Positions 62,111 to 64,000 of a stretch of 64,000 nucleotides of DNA are shown piece after piece (positions within the stretch are counted from its first letter, which is position 1; each line of letters opens with the position of its first letter). The DNA is from Nonomuraea aurantiaca. GTDB lineage: Bacteria > Actinomycetota > Actinomycetes > Streptosporangiales > Streptosporangiaceae. The position numbers were made by a program, and so were the translations under genes. The stretch spans positions 186,001 to 250,000 of the forward strand of contig NZ_JAIWNB010000007.1 in NCBI RefSeq assembly GCF_020215705.1, read 5' to 3'. Under the pieces are notes generated by a model. The model saw nothing but the letters and a program-made list of their open reading frames with translations, searched no databases and was not told the origin of the DNA.

Positions 62111-63442
62111 ATGATCCGAAGAATGCTGACATTCTGCACGATCGCCATCGCGTTAGCCGCCGGTCTCCCCGCTCCCGCCTGGGCGGTCGACGCGACCCGT
62201 ACGCCGGGCTCGGCCTCCTACACCGTGAACCTCACCAGCAATTCCTCGGGCACCACCTGGACCGGCCACGAGAGCGTCAGCTTCACGAACCTGTCCGCCG
62301 ACTCCCTCACCGAGGTCTACCTGCGCCTGTGGGACAACTACCACGGCAGCTGCCCGTCCACGCCGATCACGGTCACGAACGTCACCGGCGGTACGGCCGG
62401 CCCGCTGACCGTTGCCTGCACGGCGCTGAAGATCACCCTCCCCGCGCCGCTGGCCCAGGGGCAGAACGGTTCGGTCGGCTTCGACCTGAGCATCGTGGTG
62501 CCCAGCGGCGCCGACCGGTTCGGCCACGACGGCGCGTACAACTTCATCGGCAACGCTCTCCCCGTCCTGGCCGTACGCGACGGCGCCGGCTGGCACCTGG
62601 ACCCCTACACCAACAACGGCGAGTCCTTCTACCAGCTCGCCAGCGACTACCGGGTCACCCTGGACCACCCCAGCTCGCTGCTCGTCCCCGCGACCGGCAC
62701 CTCCGTGGACACTCCCGGCACTTCCGGCCGGACGATCACCACCGCGACCGCCACCCACGTCCGCGAGTTCGCCTGGGGCGCCGGCGCGTTCACCAAGACC
62801 ACCGGCACGACCACCACGGGCGTCACCGTGAACGTCTACCGCGTCAGCGGCATCAGCTCCGCCAGCGCCACCTCGATGATGAACACCGCCAAGAACTCGC
62901 TCGTCGCCCACGCTGGCCGCTTCGGCGCCTATCCCTACGGCGAGGTCGACGTCGTCCTGGACAACAACTTCTGGTTCGGCGGCATGGAGTATCCGGGGTT
63001 CGTGCTCGACCTGGTCAGCTCCACCGCGCTCGCCCATGAGCTGGCCCACCAGTGGTGGTACGGCATCGTCGGCGACGACGAGTACAACACCCCGTGGCTG
63101 GACGAGTCCTTCGCCGACTACGCCACCGACCTGTACCAGGGCATCAGCGGCACCAACTGCTGGAACAGCGTCTCCTGGCAGTCGTCGGCCGAGAAGATCA
63201 GCAACTCGATGGCCTACTGGGACGCCCACTCCAGCCGCTACGGCACGGTCGTCTACACCTACGGCAAGTGCGCTCTGCATGACCTGCGCCGCCTGATCGG
63301 CACCTCGGCCATGCAGACGCTGCTGCACGACTACGCCGCCGCGCACTGGTACGGCATCTCCACGGTGGCCGACTTCAAGGCCGCCGCCCAGGCCGCGACG
63401 ACGGTCAACCTGTCGTCGTTCTGGACCACGCACCGCATCTAG
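62111..63442 (+). CDS. Secreted M1-family-like zinc metallopeptidase
   Basis: 443 residues with AAGGAG before ATG 62111. Sec signal (LTFCTIAIALAAGLPAPAWA). The N-terminal beta domain runs to ~240. The gluzincin site HELAHQWW with the third ligand Glu in LDESFADY is intact, so zinc-dependent hydrolysis is expected. The usual GAMEN exopeptidase loop reads GGMEYPG, which together with the shortened length (full M1 enzymes are ~800 or more) marks a divergent, minimal M1 member. It has four cysteines in the mature enzyme. Its own promoter separates it from the NRPS operon; a role in processing the product is conceivable but unsupported. Confidence 0.85.
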   Translation: MIRRMLTFCTIAIALAAGLPAPAWAVDATRTPGSASYTVNLTSNSSGTTWTGHESVSFTNLSADSLTEVYLRLWDNYHGSCPSTPITVTNVTGGTAGPLTVACTALKITLPAPLAQGQNGSVGFDLSIVVPSGADRFGHDGAYNFIGNALPVLAVRDGAGWHLDPYTNNGESFYQLASDYRVTLDHPSSLLVPATGTSVDTPGTSGRTITTATATHVREFAWGAGAFTKTTGTTTTGVTVNVYRVSGISSASATSMMNTAKNSLVAHAGRFGAYPYGEVDVVLDNNFWFGGMEYPGFVLDLVSSTALAHELAHQWWYGIVGDDEYNTPWLDESFADYATDLYQGISGTNCWNSVSWQSSAEKISNSMAYWDAHSSRYGTVVYTYGKCALHDLRRLIGTSAMQTLLHDYAAAHWYGISTVADFKAAAQAATTVNLSSFWTTHRI

Positions 63443-63483
63443 AGGGTCCTTCGGCTGGAGCCGCTCGCTGCAGTGACGAGGTC

Positions 63484-63520
63484 GCGCACGGTGGGCGCGA
63501 TGGAGCAGCCCGCCGTGCGC
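63484..63520. terminator. Probable terminator after the peptidase gene
   Basis: Arms GCGCACGGTGGG (63484-63495) and CCCGCCGTGCGC (63509-63520) pair over 12 bp with one G-T pair and a 13-nt loop, 41 bp past the peptidase stop. Confidence 0.5.
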
Positions 63521-63597
63521 GCCGGCGGCCGCAATGGACAGACAGTCTTCGCACGGATAATCTTCGCGTTGATATTCTGTCGAGCCGAGAGACGGTC

Positions 63598-63678
63598 ATG
63601 CGGACGTACGAGCACGCCGTCCAGACCAACGCCATGCGCGAGGCCGTCGTCGCGAACTGGGGAGGATGGAAAAGCTGA
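63598..63678 (+). CDS. Possible 26-codon leader ORF before the MarR gene
   Basis: ATG 63598 to TGA 63678, starting MRTYEHAV, with GAGAG upstream. Its stop overlaps the MarR ATG at 63678 (TGATG), the arrangement of translational coupling. No family is recognised; it may be a regulatory leader peptide or chance. Confidence 0.3.
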   Translation: MRTYEHAVQTNAMREAVVANWGGWKS

Positions 63679-64000
63679 TGGTCCTCCGCCCCGGCGAGAG
63701 CCCCGGCTTCCTGCTGTGGCACGCCACACTCCGCTGGCAGCGCGCCATCGCCGCAGCTCTCGCCCCGCTCGGTCTCACCCACGTCCAGTTCGTACTGCTG
63801 GCCTGCATGTGGTGGCTCAACACCCACGAGGAGCAGCCCAACCAACTGGCCCTCGCCCGCCAGGCCGGGACCGACGTGAAAATGACCTCGCAAGCCCTGC
63901 GCGCCCTGGAGAAGAAGGGACTGATCGAACGCGAGGTCGACCCGGCCGACACCCGCGCCAAGCGACTCCGCGTCACCGCCGCGGGCGCCGAGCTGGCGCC
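63678..64000 (+). CDS. MarR-family regulator, 3' end outside window
   Basis: About 107 residues visible from ATG 63678 (MVLRPGESPGFLLW); ATG 63666 is in frame but its GGAGG touches the start codon. The winged helix is clear: LTHVQFVLLACMWWLNTHEE, NQLALARQAGTDVKMTSQAL, LRALEKKGLIEREVDPADT, RAKRLRVTAAG (the wing with its conserved Asp and Arg). Reads off the right edge. It may regulate itself or the following genes; a link to the NRPS operon is not shown. Confidence 0.85.
   Translation, partial: MVLRPGESPGFLLWHATLRWQRAIAAALAPLGLTHVQFVLLACMWWLNTHEEQPNQLALARQAGTDVKMTSQALRALEKKGLIEREVDPADTRAKRLRVTAAGAELA

Overview
The window is a high-GC (about 70 percent by eye) actinobacterial chromosome segment. 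Third codon positions are strongly G/C, starts are often GTG, gene pairs are coupled through ATGA or GTGA overlaps, and there are Tat-type signals, two Streptosporangiaceae/Streptomyces-type regulatory pairs, LCP and CASTOR/POLLUX-like proteins and a DUF6493-SWIM pair. A Nonomuraea-like member of the Streptosporangiaceae is my best guess. I see no tRNA, rRNA, CRISPR array, phage or intact insertion sequence.

Layout. 1-4.4 kb: a DUF6493-like gene (cut by the window edge) translationally coupled to a SWIM zinc-finger protein. 4.6-6.8 kb: an exported flavin amine oxidase and an exported RidA-type imine deaminase. 6.9-11.3 kb: a secreted PD40/amidohydrolase fusion and a secreted rhamnogalacturonan-acetylesterase-like SGNH hydrolase with a LacI-type operator. 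11.5-15.5 kb: RCK-type ion channel, LCP ligase, small membrane protein. 15.6-19 kb: LysR regulator divergent from a beta-ketoadipate-type thiolase and a two-subunit CoA transferase. 19.2-23.8 kb: SDR and HSL-type esterase, CPBP protease, and a NarL-type two-component system. 24.1-27.5 kb: Gfo/Idh/MocA and ThuA-like proteins facing a ROK regulator. 27.5-34.3 kb: a plant-cell-wall block (expansin-CBM2, GH127-like enzyme with an inserted LamG domain, beta-helix pectate-lyase-like protein) flanked by two small related secreted proteins. 34.4-39.2 kb: D-amino-acid-oxidase-like enzyme and polar amino-acid ABC transporter with a divergent LysR. 39.3-41.5 kb: small genes, including an ADP-ribosylglycohydrolase with an apparent internal deletion. 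41.6-45 kb: a complete P450 / 3Fe-4S ferredoxin / ferredoxin reductase set facing a TetR regulator across a 34-bp near-perfect dyad. 45-47.5 kb: truncated SDR, ankyrin-repeat protein, RTX-like secreted protein.

47.7-62 kb is the centrepiece: a two-gene NRPS/PKS assembly line. Protein 1 reads A-T-C-A-T. Protein 2 reads C-T-KS-AT-ACP-C-A-T-TE and then runs without a break into a roughly 430-residue MFS efflux pump. The releasing domain has GHCMGG where GHSMGG is usual, so its nucleophile would be cysteine. The last adenylation domain carries a near-canonical glycine code, the AT looks malonyl-specific, and there is no ketoreductase. The line should therefore present a beta-ketoacyl-glycyl thioester, a classical precursor for tetramate (Dieckmann) release. 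A C-T pair without its own A domain sits between the two proteins' modules. A bidirectional-looking 14-bp-stem hairpin closes the operon. After it come a secreted M1-type peptidase with its own promoter and a MarR regulator cut by the window end.
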